Shown piece after piece: positions 32,715 through 34,700 of a DNA stretch of 34,700 nt. The notes under the pieces are model-generated. The model had not been told where the DNA came from. It saw only the letters and a program-made list of their open reading frames with translations, and ran no database searches. The position numbers and the translations under genes are program-made. The DNA comes from Haplomitrium mnioides (Eukaryota; Marchantiophyta; Haplomitriopsida; Calobryales), in the NCBI GenBank assembly GCA_049999725.1, contig JBNGIS010008539.1, forward strand, positions 42,765 through 77,464. The letters run 5' to 3'. Each line of letters begins with the position of its first letter. Within the stretch, counting starts at the first letter, position 1.

Positions 32715-33010
32715 GAAGTCCATTCGCGCAAGGACTCTGAAAACCATGTGCGCATGGACTCTGAAGTCCAGACGCGCATGGACTCTCAAGTTCATGCTCA
32801 CATGGACTTGAGAGTCCAGGCGTGCATGGACTCTCAAGATCCTATGCGCAAGGAATTTGAAGTCCATGTGCGCATGGACTCTGAAGTCCATGCGCGAGTC
32901 CATGCGCGCATGGACTTTAGAGTAAATCCGCACATGGACTTCAAAGTCCATGCGTGCATGGACTTTCAAGTCAATGCGCGCATGAACACTCAAGTCCATG
33001 CGCTCATGGA
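32715..33010. repeat. Main palindrome array, 24-base units, intron between exons 2 and 3 of copy C
   Basis: About twelve units; consensus is the 16-base palindrome TCCATGCGCGCATGGA joined by the 8-base linker CTCTGAAG (variants CTCTCAAG, CTTTGAAG, CTTGAGAG). The linker is itself near-palindromic, so two nested symmetry centres alternate along the array. Because 24 is a multiple of three, both strands stay open and give false repeat proteins. The flanking splice sites are GTGAG (33071) and TTTTCAG (32614). Confidence 0.88.
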
Positions 33011-33431
33011 CATCCTAGGAGTCACAACTAAGTAAGGAAAAAGGAATAAGAAAATAGATTTCAGAACTCACCTTTCCATCTTCCCTTGATGCTTGAAGAT
33101 TCGCAGCAAATTCATCTCTCTCCTTGGACTCTGAAGAATCAAATTGCTTGCGATTTTCACAATAAAGCATTATTTAGTCTTGGGCCTACACAAGCAGCCT
33201 GATGTTGGCTTTCTTTCCCTACCAAATCATTGCAATTTGGACCAATAGACCCAAATTCAATTTTTCACCTTCACCTGCAAAAAGGTAAAGATGGTAATCC
33301 GGGTCTCTCAACAAACAATAGTTTACGAGCCATTTCCACTCTAGTCTTGCAGGCTCTAGAGCCTTGATAACATCCAAATACCTATATGGCTTTGGTTTGG
33401 CAAGGCCAAAAACAATTCCTTGAGAGTCCAT

Positions 33432-33572
33432 TGTCAAGATAGAAAAAAAAGATGTTTTTGGAGGTGAAAAATGTACTGAACAAAAGTTCATAAATCACTA
33501 AGTGCTGGAAATGGCAGAAAATATCAAAATTCCAAAATGTCTGAAACAAAAGGCTCAACAAAGAGATTTCAG
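33432..33572. promoter_or_regulatory. Short bidirectional spacer between the divergent genes of element C
   Basis: Only about 140 bases separate the two start codons, so both promoters must lie here or inside the 5' exons. I see AT-rich sequence but no clear TATA box for either direction. An upstream in-frame ATG for the transposase lies at 33537, and one for the methyltransferase at 33491, so the true starts may be further out and overlap. Confidence 0.4.
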
Positions 33573-34700
33573 ATGATTGTAGAACTTTCTTCGTCCACAT
33601 CTGAAGGAGACCACGATATTCATGATCAAAGTGTGTCTTTTCAGAACACAAACAACATACAATCTCTGGACAGTTGTAACTTTGGAGATGAGCCACTCTC
33701 CTCGATAGCACCACTCAAACAACGAGTGATTTCTTTTCAAGTTGCACCTCGCAAAGAGATTGGGACATCTAAAACAAATCGAATTCTTTTGGAGGAGTCT
33801 TTAGACAATAGTTTGGAAAACGACTCTAGCAGGGAGTCTCAATCAATCAACATTTCTTTGGATTTATCGTCAATGGCACCAATTTTATTACAAAAAACAT
33901 TTTTTTTTCTATTGGAGATATTGATCAAGATTCGGTTTTGGAATGGTGCAGTTCTCCCAATCCCCAAGAAGAAACTCGTATCTTGAAAATATTCTATGAT
34001 GAAACAAACAGTGTTTACGATGATGACCAAGATCTTCAGGATGAATTATCTCTTATTGATGGATTTGCTTATGGACCAAATCGTCCAACACAACATAAAA
34101 ATTTGTTATCTGGGCCAAAACCCAAACGGTAAACACCTTAGGCAAAAATTCTTTGTGGAAAGTCCATTATGATGAGAGTTTTGTGAAGAAAAAGCTAGAT
34201 CCAATGTCCATTTCTAGATTGAAGAGAATTTCTTGTTGTCGAAATAATTGCTTGTCGTTGTGCAAGACAGATTTTTTGAAAACTGTGAGAGAAACGTACT
34301 TTCGACAAAGCATAAAGAATCTTGATATCACACTGCAGTGGGGAATACCAAGAAAAGATTTCGATGTCGAAAATCGATTTACACTGCCTTGCAGTACCTT
34401 TGTCTGTAGAAGAGCCTTCAAATTAATATTAGCAGTAGGGAATGATAGAATCCAAAGGATTTAAAATCTCAAAAATGCAGATCCTAGAGGCATTTTTGGA
34501 AAAAGAGAATTGTTTGCTAAAGGAGTTTTCATTTGTGAGTGGATGGACAATTGTTTCCAAGGACATTGCGAGAGAATGCCCACTCACGAAGTGTACAACT
34601 TGCCGGATAATTTCACAAAATGGGAAGTTTATGACTATTACACAACTTATTTGAAAGAGAAAGATCCCCATTGCATTTTCAATTTCTCGGGTTTTACAAA
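33573..34700 (+). pseudogene. DDE-type transposase (DUF7869-like), copy C, N-terminal part
   Basis: MIVELSSSTSEGDHDIHDQS begins an acidic, Ser-rich N-terminus shared with copy B. A frameshift near 33900 moves to DQDSVLEWCSSPNPQEETRI and VYDDDQDLQDELSLIDGFAY; another leads to the Cys block at 34205-34440: SRLKRISCCRNNCLSLCKTD, FRQSIKNLDITLQWGIPRKD, RFTLPCSTFVCRRAFKLILA. After one more shift near 34440 come GHCERMPTHEVYNLPDNFTK and YDYYTTYLKEKDP. The layout (CC..C...C, VCR.AF, then a CERMP...LP..(T/K)...Y..Y block) is that of the N-terminal half of the same transposase family whose catalytic half is seen in copy B. The catalytic part is outside the window. Dead copy, but less decayed than B. 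Confidence 0.7.

Larger units (their letters stand above)
29599..33431 (-). pseudogene. ParB-like / N6-N4 amino-methyltransferase fusion gene, copy C
   Basis: Exons on the minus strand: 33431-33269, 33218-33072, 32613-31147, 30872-30316, 30217-29599, with GT-AG borders. Exon 1 starts MDSQGIVFGLAKPKPYRYLD. Exon 3 has a Lys/Ala/Ser-rich linker, then a ParB-like domain: LPKLGVDNWSPFQI...RLNEDFVELLAQRM, VVVDPK, KYRYEIARGNHNAAARQ (31840 on), YVGVTPTKARIFASDDNYDQ. Exon 4 has CFTLAIVDISYGYNLKE, the motif IV site (DISYG, 30524-30510), then a SEPFSKDNIFDMV helix and FVIIHSSQQ. Exon 5 has VYQKLQALYNFFIDHL, motif I DLCFGSGTGLVCALK (from 29922) and CIVVEYD. The order IV then I is that of bacterial beta-class DNA methyltransferases, often fused to ParB domains in phages and mobile elements. 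Breaks: TAG in exon 3 near 32530, TGA at 32004-32002, a one-base loss near 31905, more stops at 31516-31450, TGA at the exon 4-5 join, three stops after 29770. Inactive as it stands. Confidence 0.78.
28791..34700. mobile_element. Element C: DNA transposon with divergent ParB-methyltransferase and transposase genes, right part outside window
   Basis: Begins GCCGCTACTTTGAACC, identical to the inverse of 26-41 at the window start. It contains, in order, an AT-rich subterminal region, the minus-strand methyltransferase gene (33431-29599) with two palindrome-array introns, a short spacer, and the plus-strand transposase gene (from 33573), still open at the right edge. It interrupts the Gln-rich gag tail of the giant-LTR element. 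By comparison with copy B the missing right part includes the catalytic transposase exon. Size is at least 5.9 kb. Confidence 0.75.

Noticed and set aside
32715-33010. CRISPR-like array
   Set aside because: Units are adjacent, degenerate and without unique spacers, and lie in a eukaryotic intron of a transposon.
32517-33035. Open frames of 124 and 160 codons on opposite strands with 8-residue repeats (MDSEVHAR and similar)
   Set aside because: They come from the 24-base palindromic array, whose period is a multiple of three, so both strands stay open. The region is an intron flanked by good splice sites.
29599-33431. Bacterial contamination as the source of the methyltransferase
   Set aside because: The gene has GT-AG introns, lies between plant retrotransposons, and is present in several diverged copies.

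Overview
The window reads as nuclear DNA of a land plant. It is AT-rich, has spliceosomal GT-AG introns, plant-type Ty3/gypsy retrotransposons, a chromodomain, and no bacterial-style operons. The retroelement and transposase types make me lean to a seed-free plant (fern, lycophyte or moss), but I cannot prove this from sequence alone. I see no intact host gene; nearly everything is transposable element, in nested layers, and every coding region carries stops or frameshifts.

The main content is a repeated DNA element present as two long copies and at least three fragments. Copy B starts near 7762, runs to at least 17426, and probably resumes at 21068-21650. Copy C starts near 28791 and runs off the right edge. 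Fragments lie at 938-1046, 7000-7758 and about 21656-22205, and an inverted terminus lies at 1-42. Each long copy has two divergent genes. The minus-strand gene has a ParB-like domain, a Lys/Ala/Ser-rich linker and a permuted N6/N4 amino-methyltransferase domain (motif IV, then QKP-like, then motif I). The plus-strand gene resembles a DDE-type transposase of the DUF7869-like group (Cys cluster, then LDN...EN and a GHTHD-like block). Introns, the intergenic spacer and the subterminal regions carry many short palindromes built on CYATGCRYGCATRG; I see none in the exons. The terminal sequence GCYGCTACTTTGAACC occurs at the left ends of B and C and inverted at position 1.

Layout from left to right. 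1-42: inverted terminus of the element. 43-937: 3' end of a chromovirus (integrase C-terminus, chromodomain, 3' LTR). 938-1046: scrap of the methyltransferase gene. 1046-5165: minus-strand Ty3/gypsy internal region (gag, protease, RT, RNase H; integrase missing) with its primer-binding site. 5168 to about 6775: its probable 5' LTR. 7000-7758: fragment A. 7762-17426: element B. 17427-21062: a 3.6-kb solo LTR with AATCT target duplications, sitting inside B. 21656-22205: fragment E, possibly the other side of A. 22211-22422: remnant of another LTR. 22423-26553: a 4.1-kb 5' LTR of the solo-LTR family, then a tRNA-Asp-type primer-binding site and a gag. 28791-34700: element C, inserted in that gag region.

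If intact ancestors exist elsewhere in the genome, the two divergent proteins would form a transposition module paired with a DNA-binding/DNA-modifying protein. This resembles in principle the fungal KDZ transposons that carry TET/JBP genes, or the VANDAL elements with anti-silencing proteins that recognise short non-coding repeats. That functional link is inference.
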